DNA of 5,619 nucleotides from an uncultured Bacteroidales bacterium (GTDB lineage: Bacteria > Bacteroidota > Bacteroidia > Bacteroidales > UBA932). The DNA lies in contig CAMHFA010000083.1 of assembly GCA_946184255.1 (NCBI GenBank), forward strand, positions 1 through 5,619, read 5' to 3'. Below the pieces are notes generated by a model. It ran no database searches. It was given only the letters and a program-made list of their open reading frames with translations, and was not told the DNA's origin. The translations under genes were made by a program, and so were the position numbers. Shown here one piece after another: positions 1 to 5,181 of the stretch; the first letter of the stretch is position 1, and each line of letters begins with the position of its first letter.

Positions 1-35
1 TATCTATATTATGCTTTTAACCTTGTTTCGGACTG

Positions 36-43
36 CAAAGATA
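36..43 (-). promoter_or_regulatory. Bacteroidota-type -7 box reading left, for a gene outside the window
   Basis: On the minus strand this reads TATCTTTG followed by C, a perfect match to the Bacteroidota -7 consensus TAnnTTTG. The expected -33 TTTG is poor: TTCC, 19 bases upstream. Transcription would run off the left edge, so a gene divergent from uxaC is inferred but not seen. In sugar-acid loci such a neighbour is sometimes a regulator, but nothing here shows that. Confidence 0.4.
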
Positions 44-69
44 TCAAATTATCTGCCAATAGGGAATTG

Positions 70-84
70 CTGACATTATGTCAG
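70..84. promoter_or_regulatory. Candidate operator: 7+1+7 perfect palindrome upstream of uxaC
   Basis: The sequence CTGACATTATGTCAG is a perfect inverted repeat of two 7-base arms around one central T. It lies 44 bases before the uxaC start, just upstream of the best rightward -7-like box (95-102) and upstream of the leftward box (36-43). That is a good position for a dimeric regulator acting on either or both divergent promoters. Hexuronate genes are commonly controlled by GntR- or LacI-family regulators, but I cannot assign this motif to a known family. As RNA the loop would be too short, which favours a DNA-binding site over a hairpin. Confidence 0.4.
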
Positions 85-94
85 AGAAAAATGC

Positions 95-102
95 TATATT
101 TA
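95..102 (+). promoter_or_regulatory. Weak -7-like box for uxaC
   Basis: TATATTTA matches TAnnTTTG except for the last base, and lies 26 bases before the uxaC ATG. No good TTTG is found 19-21 bases upstream; the nearest TTG, at 67-69, is too far away. If this is the promoter, the palindrome at 70-84 covers its -33 region, so a protein bound there would block it. The call rests on position and a 7-of-8 match in AT-rich sequence. Confidence 0.25.
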
Positions 103-128
103 TATGTTCATTCTAAGATAACACTATC

Positions 129-1547
129 ATGCCTCCTTTCATCAACGAAGATTTCATGCTGTCCACAAGGACTGCTTGCGAGCTTTACCACGGCTCCGCC
201 GAGAACATGCCGATAATAGATTACCATTGCCATCTCGATCCCAAGCAGATAGCTGAGAACATCCAGTTCCGGGACATAACCCAGCTCTGGCTTATCGATG
301 GCAAGGCCGGAGACCATTACAAGTGGAGGGCGATGAGGGCCAACGGAGTCGATGAGAAATACATAACCAGGGGAGAGGCCTCTTCCTGGGAGACTTTCAG
401 CAAATGGGCGGAGACCATGCCTTACCTGATGAGGAATCCTCTCTACCATTGGTCCCATCTGGAACTGAAGAGGGTATTTGGAATAGACAAGATACTGAGC
501 CCTAAGACGGCACGTGACATTTTCGAGGAGTGCAACGCAAAGCTGGCAACTGAGGAATTCAGGGGACAGGCACTGATCCGCAGGTTCAATGTGGAGACTG
601 TCTGCACGACTGACGACCCGGCGGATGACCTCAGATGGCACAAAAAGATAGCAGAGAATCCTTTCGGAACCAAGGTGCTGCCCGCCTGGAGGCCTGACAA
701 GGCAATGGCTATTGAGAATCCTTCAGCATACAAGGATTATCTCAAGAGGTTGGGAGAGGCGGCTGACAAGGAGATAGATTCTTATGCCGACCTGATGGAC
801 GCCCTCCAGAAGCGTCATGATTTCTTCGCCACAATGGGCTGCAAGCTTTCAGACCATGGCTTCGACACATTCTATGCAGACGATTACAAGCCGGTAGAGA
901 TCGAATTGATATTCAAGAAAGTCCTTCTCGGAAAGGCACCTACATTCGCTGAAAGCAGGAAATTCCGCAGCGCCTTCCTACATGACCAGGCAGTTATGGA
1001 TGCAAATGCAGGATGGGCTCAACAGTACCATGTTGGCGTGATCCGTAACAACAATTCGAAGATGTTCTCGCAGGCTGGTCCTGACACAGGCTATGATTCA
1101 ATCCTTGACCTTGAGATGGCTGTGGCTGCGAACCGGTTCTTCGACCGTCTGGCGTCTGAGGACAAACTAACCAAGACCATCCTGTACTGCCTCAATCCGA
1201 AGGACAACGATGTCATCATGACCACTGCGTACAACTTCAATGACGGTACTGTGCCAGGGAAGATGCAGTTCGGTTCCGGGTGGTGGTTCCTCGATCAGGA
1301 GATTGGAATGCGCCGCCAGCTGGATTCCCTGTCTATGCTGGGACTCCTCAGCCGTTTCGTGGGCATGCTGACTGATTCCAGGAGCTTTATCAGCTATCCG
1401 AGGCATGAATATTTCCGTCGCATCCTCTGCGACGTTATCGGACGTGACGTTGAAACGGGAAGGATCCCTGTGAGCGAGATGGAAGATGTCGCGAGGATGG
1501 TTCGCGACATCTCATACTTCAATGCCAAGAATTATTTTGATTTCTAG
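129..1547 (+). CDS. uxaC: Glucuronate (uronate) isomerase
   Basis: UxaC interconverts D-glucuronate and D-fructuronate, and D-galacturonate and D-tagaturonate. This is the first cytoplasmic step of hexuronate catabolism (pectin, glycosaminoglycan and xylan side-chain sugars). The 472-residue product matches the usual length of about 470. It belongs to the amidohydrolase-like superfamily: the N-terminal metal motif DYHCHL gives H33 and H35, followed by GDHYKWRAMRANGVDE, CTTDDP at about 159-164, RHDFF and LSDHG in the middle, and FGSGWWFLDQ. The conserved C-terminal block TDSRSF..YPRHEYFRR covers about 415-431. The ATG at 129 starts the family-typical N-terminus (INEDFMLSTRTA). No Shine-Dalgarno sequence precedes it, as is normal in Bacteroidota. 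Its partners (uxaB, uxuA and similar) are not in the window, so it is either a single gene or its partners lie beyond the left edge. Its stop overlaps the stop of convergent glpT. Confidence 0.96.
   Translation: MPPFINEDFMLSTRTACELYHGSAENMPIIDYHCHLDPKQIAENIQFRDITQLWLIDGKAGDHYKWRAMRANGVDEKYITRGEASSWETFSKWAETMPYLMRNPLYHWSHLELKRVFGIDKILSPKTARDIFEECNAKLATEEFRGQALIRRFNVETVCTTDDPADDLRWHKKIAENPFGTKVLPAWRPDKAMAIENPSAYKDYLKRLGEAADKEIDSYADLMDALQKRHDFFATMGCKLSDHGFDTFYADDYKPVEIELIFKKVLLGKAPTFAESRKFRSAFLHDQAVMDANAGWAQQYHVGVIRNNNSKMFSQAGPDTGYDSILDLEMAVAANRFFDRLASEDKLTKTILYCLNPKDNDVIMTTAYNFNDGTVPGKMQFGSGWWFLDQEIGMRRQLDSLSMLGLLSRFVGMLTDSRSFISYPRHEYFRRILCDVIGRDVETGRIPVSEMEDVARMVRDISYFNAKNYFDF
1484..1512 (-). 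terminator. 11-bp perfect hairpin inside the uxaC end, 3' of glpT
   Basis: AGATGTCGCGA (1484-1494) is the exact reverse complement of 1502-1512, with a 7-base loop. It lies within the last codons of uxaC (reading DVARMVRDIS) and 31 bases past the glpT stop codon, so it would fold in both transcripts. For glpT the position fits a 3'-end hairpin, followed by pyrimidine-rich TCCATCTCGCTC but no true U-run. For uxaC it lies in the coding region, and a T-rich stretch appears only about 18 bases later. It may be a factor-assisted terminator or a 3'-end stabiliser. The structure is certain; the function is inferred. Confidence 0.4.
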
Positions 1548-2926
1548 TCTTTCTTGACCAGATACTGTTCTGCGCGGTAGGTGAGGGCCATGAGTATTAT
1601 GGAGATCACACATGCCGCGAGGAATAGTACGAACACGGTGTCCAGGCCTGCGCTCTTCATGGTGAATCCGATAAGGATGTTTGCCAGGAGGGCGGTTCCC
1701 AGGACATATCCAAGGAAACCGGTGAGACCGGCAGCAGTACCTGCTGCGTTCTTTGGAGCAAGGTCAAGGGCCTGGACGCCGATCAGCATTACAGGACCGT
1801 AGATGAAGAAACCAATCGCGATCAGGCAGGAGATGATGACGGTCAGGTTGTCGAGGTTCCTCCAGTAGATAAAAATCGCTACGCCAACAAGGGCCATGAA
1901 TATTATTGTCGGCAGGGCCCTGCGTCCACGGAAAACCTTGTCACTGAGCCAGCCGCAGAAGAGGGTCCCCGGGATCGCTGCGAACTCATAGGCGAAATAT
2001 GCCCATCCTGTGCTTGTCAGGTCTATACCTTTGTCAGTCAAGATCTTGGGAGCCCAGTCCAGGCATCCGTAACGGACCATATAGACGAAGGCGTTTGCGA
2101 AGGCGATGTACCAGAGCAACTTGTTGGAAAGTACGGTCTTGAAGATCTCTTTGACAGAGATGACTTCTTCGCTTTTTTCAGTATAGTGTCTTGAAGCGTG
2201 TCCGGACCATTTCTCGATGGAGGGTAGCCCGCATGACTGAGGCGTGTCCCTGATCAGGCACCAGGCTATGATCGCTATGAGTATTGCTACTGCAGCCGGA
2301 AATACGAAGGATCCGATAAGGAAATAGTGGTCGGAATGTGCTCCGTAGAACCATGAGCCGAACCAGATAGCACCGTAGGTGGCCATAGGACCGACCAAGG
2401 CTCCTCCTACATTGTGGGCGCAGTTCCAGACCGACATCCATGTCCCCCTCTCCTTGATGGAGAACCACCGGGTCATCACCCTTCCGCATGGAGGCCATCC
2501 CATTCCGTTGAACCAGCCGACTAGGAAGTTGAGGAATGACATCAGAGCGATAGCCCAGCCCTTATGCTCAATCCCAAGCCATTGGACCGGAACGATCATG
2601 AAGGCCATGGAAAGGGCAGCCATAACCAGTCCCAAAGGGAGGAATTTCCGGGCATCGCTCCTGTCGGAGATGCTGGCCATCAGGAATTTGGAAAAACCGT
2701 AGGCAATTGCGTTCATCGACAGAACGACAGCAAGCTCCTCGGTGTTGAAACCGAGGGCCTCGAGGCCGGGAATGGCCATGGAGAAGTTCTTTCGGACTAT
2801 GTAGAATCCTGCGTAGCCTATGAATATGCCCAGAAAAACCTGAAGACGTAATTTTTTGTAGTGTGAATCGACCTCTGGACCGGTCATTTCCTCCTTGAAA
2901 GGAGGTGGTGCTAGGAATGAACTCAT
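1544..2926 (-). CDS. glpT: Glycerol-3-phosphate:phosphate antiporter (MFS, OPA family)
   Basis: This inner-membrane major facilitator of the organophosphate:Pi antiporter family has 460 residues and about 12 hydrophobic segments. It imports glycerol-3-phosphate in exchange for phosphate. Resemblance to E. coli GlpT is strong throughout: IFLGIFxGY..YxVRKNF with R45, the SDR loop after helix 2, GWFNGMGWPPCGR (137-149), VWNCAHNVGG with H171, RDTPQSCGLP (226-235), NKLLWYIA, VRYGCLDW with the second phosphate-binding arginine R285, AGIPGTL-like IPGTLFCGWLSDKVFRGRR, and APKNAAGTAAG. The ATG at 2926 is preferred over a TTG two codons upstream: it aligns with the E. coli start and puts the first binding arginine at exactly position 45. 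Loops near 115-123 and 185-200 are slightly longer than in E. coli. It is divergent from ykvA, and its stop overlaps that of uxaC. Exact substrate is inferred; other OPA members carry hexose phosphates or phosphoglycerate. Confidence 0.9.
   Translation of the reverse strand: MSSFLAPPPFKEEMTGPEVDSHYKKLRLQVFLGIFIGYAGFYIVRKNFSMAIPGLEALGFNTEELAVVLSMNAIAYGFSKFLMASISDRSDARKFLPLGLVMAALSMAFMIVPVQWLGIEHKGWAIALMSFLNFLVGWFNGMGWPPCGRVMTRWFSIKERGTWMSVWNCAHNVGGALVGPMATYGAIWFGSWFYGAHSDHYFLIGSFVFPAAVAILIAIIAWCLIRDTPQSCGLPSIEKWSGHASRHYTEKSEEVISVKEIFKTVLSNKLLWYIAFANAFVYMVRYGCLDWAPKILTDKGIDLTSTGWAYFAYEFAAIPGTLFCGWLSDKVFRGRRALPTIIFMALVGVAIFIYWRNLDNLTVIISCLIAIGFFIYGPVMLIGVQALDLAPKNAAGTAAGLTGFLGYVLGTALLANILIGFTMKSAGLDTVFVLFLAACVISIILMALTYRAEQYLVKKD
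2890..2905 (-). other. SD/anti-SD palindrome within glpT codons 8-13
   Basis: CCTCCTTGAAAGGAGG (plus strand) can fold as CCUCCU and AGGAGG around a 4-base loop in either transcript. In glpT mRNA it starts 21 bases after the ATG and is formed by the codons for P-P-F-K-E-E. It holds both a perfect Shine-Dalgarno core and its complement. It may simply reflect the codons, or it may be an early-coding hairpin that tunes translation. Confidence 0.3.
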
Positions 2927-2929
2927 GTA

Positions 2930-2937
2930 CAAATATA
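2930..2937 (-). promoter_or_regulatory. -7 box for glpT, almost touching its start codon
   Basis: The minus strand reads TATATTTG, a perfect TAnnTTTG match, ending only 3 bases before the glpT ATG. Initiation 4-7 bases downstream would give a leaderless or nearly leaderless message. No TTTG is seen at the -33 position. In the 47-bp space shared with ykvA there is little room for any other promoter. Confidence 0.35.
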
Positions 2938-2957
2938 ATCATTCCGCATGAATTTTG

Positions 2958-2965
2958 TATATTTA
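2958..2965 (+). promoter_or_regulatory. -7-like box for the ykvA-uup operon
   Basis: TATATTTA matches the -7 consensus except for the final base and is identical to the box before uxaC (95-102). It ends 8 bases before the ykvA ATG, so the leader would be very short. No -33 element is evident. Its first seven bases are the mirror image of the glpT box at 2930-2937. Confidence 0.25.
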
Positions 2966-2973
2966 CACCTGTC

Positions 2974-3354
2974 ATGGAATTATTAGATAATTACGATAAG
3001 TACAAAAAGTATTTCTCGGACGACCAGTTCTGGGGAAAACTGAAGAAGGTGGCCCGCAAGGCCGGTATCAAGGTGGTCTATGTAGCTCTGCTGCTTTATT
3101 ATGTTGTCAGGAATCCGGCTACTCCCAGGGCTGACAGGACCAAGATCCTTGGAGCCTTGGGTTATCTTCTCCTTCCAACCGACCTTATTCCCGACTTCCT
3201 GCCGATGGTTGGATATACCGATGACCTTGCTGCCTTGATGTGGGCTTTGTACTCGGTGGCCAAGAACATAACCCCTGAAGTCAAGATACAGGCGAGGGAA
3301 AAACTTGGGGAATGGTTCCGCAATTACGATGATTCTGATATCGAAGGCCTGTAG
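2974..3354 (+). CDS. DUF1232 (YkvA-family) small protein
   Basis: This is a 126-residue protein of the YkvA/DUF1232 family (PF06803), whose biochemical role is not established. The diagnostic block lies at about residues 55-95: RTKILGALGYLLLPTDLIPDFLPM followed by GYTDDLAAL. The hydrophobic stretches at 33-45 (VVYVALLLYYVV) and 58-80 suggest association with the membrane. The N-terminus (1-30) is charged and amphipathic, and the C-terminus is acidic (NYDDSDIEGL). The ATG at 2974 was chosen because it begins the recognisable family N-terminus (MELLDNYDKYKKYFSD). A longer reading from a GTG at 2905 or an ATG at 2917 would overlap the glpT start and add a segment unlike the family. The gene is followed after 6 bases by uup on the same strand, so the two are very probably co-transcribed. 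Confidence 0.85.
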   Translation: MELLDNYDKYKKYFSDDQFWGKLKKVARKAGIKVVYVALLLYYVVRNPATPRADRTKILGALGYLLLPTDLIPDFLPMVGYTDDLAALMWALYSVAKNITPEVKIQAREKLGEWFRNYDDSDIEGL

Positions 3355-3360
3355 CAAAGC

Positions 3361-5181
3361 ATGCCTAGCTATCTCCAAATAGAGAACATTTCCAAATCCT
3401 ATGGCCCGAAGGTGCTCTTCGAGCGCATAGGCTTCAATGTAAATGAGGGTGACAAGATATCCCTCATCGCCCCCAACGGCACCGGAAAGACAAGTCTTTT
3501 GAGGATCCTGGCCGGCAAGGACAGCTCAGATTCTGGAGGGAGGATCATATTCCTGAAAGACATACGCATAGCTTTCCTTGAGCAGGAGTATGACTATGAC
3601 CCCGATTCCACGGTCTGGGACCAGATAGTATCTGACAGCGCGAAATGGACGTCTCATCTCGATCCGGAGCATGTGGCTGCTTACGAATTGCGAATCCGCC
3701 AGTTGCTGTCCTCTTTCAAGATGGGGGATCCTATGAGGAAGATGGGTGATCTCTCCGGAGGCGAGATTAAGAGGGTGGCCATCATAGTGATGCTCTCCAG
3801 TGAAGCCGACTTCTATATAATGGATGAGCCGACCAACCATCTGGACATAGAAGCAATAGAATTCCTGGAGAACTATCTATCCCATGCACGCTGTACCCTG
3901 CTGATGGTTACCCACGACCGCTATTTCCTTGACAGCGTGGCGAATATGGTGATGGAACTGGACCATGGCCAGGTGTACATCTATCGGGGGGACTACCAGA
4001 ACTATCTGGAAAAGAGGCAGGAGAGGATAGACAATTATAACGCTGAGACCGACAAGGTGAGGAACCTTCTCAGGCGTGAACTCGAATGGATGCATGCGAG
4101 TCCTTGCGCCCGTACAGGGAAAGCCAAGGCCAGGAAGAATGCATTCTATGAACTCAAGGACAGGGCTGGCCAGGAGTACAGGACCAACCAGATCAACCTG
4201 GATGAGATAGGGCAGGCGACCCGTCTGGGCACGAAGATCATCAATTGCAGGGACCTGGGCTTCAGCTATGGCGGGAAGACCCTGTTGAAGGGCTTCACCT
4301 ATAATTTCCAGCGTTACGAGAGAGTCGGGATAGTCGGTGGCAATGGCTGCGGGAAAACTACCCTTATCAACATCCTGACCGGGCAGACAAGTGGTTTGGA
4401 GACTCTTGAGATCCAAGGATCTATCGAGAGGGGAGAGTCACTGAAGACTGGCTATTACCGACAGGAAGGAATAAGTTTCGACGAGGATCAGACTGTCCTT
4501 GAAACCGTCAATGACACTCATCTTCTCGGCCGTTTCATGTTCCCTCACGACATGCTGTCCAATAAGATCCGCAAGCTGTCAGGAGGAGAGAAGCGGAGGC
4601 TTTACCTCCTTACGATACTCATGCGGCAGCCCAACCTGCTGGTGATGGACGAGCCGACAAATGACCTTGACATCGTGACCCTCAACGTGCTTGAGGAATA
4701 TCTTAAAGAATTCAAGGGAACATTGATCATCGTCTCACATGACCGCCACTTTCTTGACCGACTTGTGGATCATCTGTTCATCTTCCAGGAGGATGGCACC
4801 ATCAAGGACTTCGTTGGCAGCTACAGCCAGTACCGTTCCCTGAGCTTGTCGAAGGGACAGTCGAAGAGTCAGTCGAAAGTTGGTTCGACAAGCTCACCAA
4901 CCGTAGCCGGAAGCGTTGGTTCTGCCGGGGACGGCACCAGAGGCGATGCACCGGAGAGCGATTCTTCCAAGCCCCGCAAACTGACCTACAAGGAGCAGAG
5001 GGAACTAGAACAGTTGGAAAAGGATATCCAATCACTGACGGCTGAAAAAGCCGACCTGGAGTCAAAACTAAACGGCGGCTTGACTGACCATGAAGAACTA
5101 CAGCGGGTTTCCGCCCGCTTTTCAGAAGTCTCGGATATTCTCGATGCTGCCGAGACACGATGGCTTGAACTTTCTATTTGA
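3361..5181 (+). CDS. uup: ABC-F family ATPase, Uup type
   Basis: This soluble protein has two ABC domains and no membrane segments. ABC-F proteins bind the ribosomal E site and adjust peptidyl-tRNA position; Uup has also been linked to transposon excision and DNA-junction processing. Domain 1: Walker A-like APNGTGKTS (37-45, with A in place of the first G), LSGGE (131-135), Walker B FYIMDEPTNHLD (151-162), switch H185. The inter-domain arm (about 220-265) contains LLRRELEWM..ARTGKAKARKNAFYEL, the Uup-type tRNA-facing arm. Domain 2: GGNGCGKTT (326-334), LSGGE (406-410), VMDEPTNDLD (428-437), H460. A linker at 493-540, rich in Ser, Gly and Thr, is partly encoded by REP-like palindromes. The C-terminal 541-606 (LTYKEQRELEQLEKDI.. 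to RWLELSI) is the coiled coil typical of Uup. At 606 residues the length is normal. The ATG at 3361 has no Shine-Dalgarno sequence and probably depends on read-through from ykvA. Confidence 0.94.
   Translation: MPSYLQIENISKSYGPKVLFERIGFNVNEGDKISLIAPNGTGKTSLLRILAGKDSSDSGGRIIFLKDIRIAFLEQEYDYDPDSTVWDQIVSDSAKWTSHLDPEHVAAYELRIRQLLSSFKMGDPMRKMGDLSGGEIKRVAIIVMLSSEADFYIMDEPTNHLDIEAIEFLENYLSHARCTLLMVTHDRYFLDSVANMVMELDHGQVYIYRGDYQNYLEKRQERIDNYNAETDKVRNLLRRELEWMHASPCARTGKAKARKNAFYELKDRAGQEYRTNQINLDEIGQATRLGTKIINCRDLGFSYGGKTLLKGFTYNFQRYERVGIVGGNGCGKTTLINILTGQTSGLETLEIQGSIERGESLKTGYYRQEGISFDEDQTVLETVNDTHLLGRFMFPHDMLSNKIRKLSGGEKRRLYLLTILMRQPNLLVMDEPTNDLDIVTLNVLEEYLKEFKGTLIIVSHDRHFLDRLVDHLFIFQEDGTIKDFVGSYSQYRSLSLSKGQSKSQSKVGSTSSPTVAGSVGSAGDGTRGDAPESDSSKPRKLTYKEQRELEQLEKDIQSLTAEKADLESKLNGGLTDHEELQRVSARFSEVSDILDAAETRWLELSI
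4837..4901. repeat. Pair of inverted REP-like palindromes inside uup
   Basis: Unit A (4837-4857) has stem TCCCT/AGGGA around the 11-base core GAGCTTGTCGA. Unit B (4879-4901) has stem GTTGGT/ACCAAC around the exact reverse complement of that core. Including the flanking bases, 4841-4853 and 4884-4896 form a 13-base perfect inverted repeat with a 30-base gap. The stems differ between units but each is fully self-complementary, the pattern expected of REP elements under RNA or DNA hairpin selection, arranged head to head as in a BIME. From memory, TTCGACAAGCTCA-core repeats are dispersed in many bacterial genomes. The unit is read in frame as LSLSKG..SKSQSKVGSTSSPT without a stop, in the tolerant linker of Uup. 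Confidence 0.7.
4848..4883 (+). repeat. Three imperfect 12-base tandem units (GTCGAA...)
   Basis: GTCGAA recurs at 4848, 4860 and 4872 with an exact 12-base period: GTCGAAGGGACA, GTCGAAGAGTCA, GTCGAAAGTTGG. It is read as the four-residue repeat SKGQ/SKSQ/SKVG (codon phase shifted by one base). The units lie between the two palindromes, and the first GTCGAA belongs to the core of unit A. The array may have grown by slippage from that core. Confidence 0.55.
4923..4936. repeat. Small GC-rich hairpin in the uup linker
   Basis: TGCCG and CGGCA form a 5-bp stem with a GGGA loop. Just upstream, GTTGGT at 4915-4920 repeats the left stem of palindrome unit B (4879-4884), so the ACCAAC arm at 4896-4901 can pair with either copy. 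The linker DNA is therefore hairpin-rich over about 100 bases. Confidence 0.35.
5102..5122 (+). terminator. Terminator-like hairpin inside the uup 3' end
   Basis: AGCGGG (5102-5107) pairs perfectly with CCCGCT (5114-5119) across a 6-base loop and runs straight into TTTT (5119-5122), the form of an intrinsic terminator. It is 57 bases before the uup stop, so terminating here would leave a message without a stop codon. It may be a weak pause site or chance. On the minus strand it lies past the trkA stop but has no U-run. Confidence 0.3.

Noticed and set aside
108..641. 177-codon minus-strand open frame across uxaC
   Set aside because: Antisense shadow of a clear gene, with no recognisable family.
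2927..2932. TTG start for glpT two codons upstream
   Set aside because: The ATG at 2926 aligns with the E. coli start and places the first phosphate-binding arginine at position 45; the TTG is part of the promoter box.
2905..2973. N-terminal extension of the ykvA reading frame (GTG at 2905 or ATG at 2917), with a good Shine-Dalgarno sequence just upstream
   Set aside because: It overlaps the first codons of glpT and encodes residues unlike the DUF1232 family, and the neighbouring genes do not use Shine-Dalgarno sites. The AGGAGG is explained by glpT codons for P-P-F-K-E-E.
3345..3366. AGGC/GCCT inverted repeat between ykvA and uup as a terminator
   Set aside because: Only four pairs with a long loop and no T-run; transcription very likely continues into uup.
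3397..3495. Missing first glycine of Walker A in Uup domain 1 (A37) as a sign of lost ATPase function
   Set aside because: Lys43, Thr44, the signature, Walker B and switch histidine are all intact, and alanine at this place is common in Bacteroidota Uup proteins as I recall them.
3877..4416. 179-codon minus-strand open frame inside uup
   Set aside because: Opposite to a well-conserved ABC-F region; it shows no domain and is explained by codon composition.
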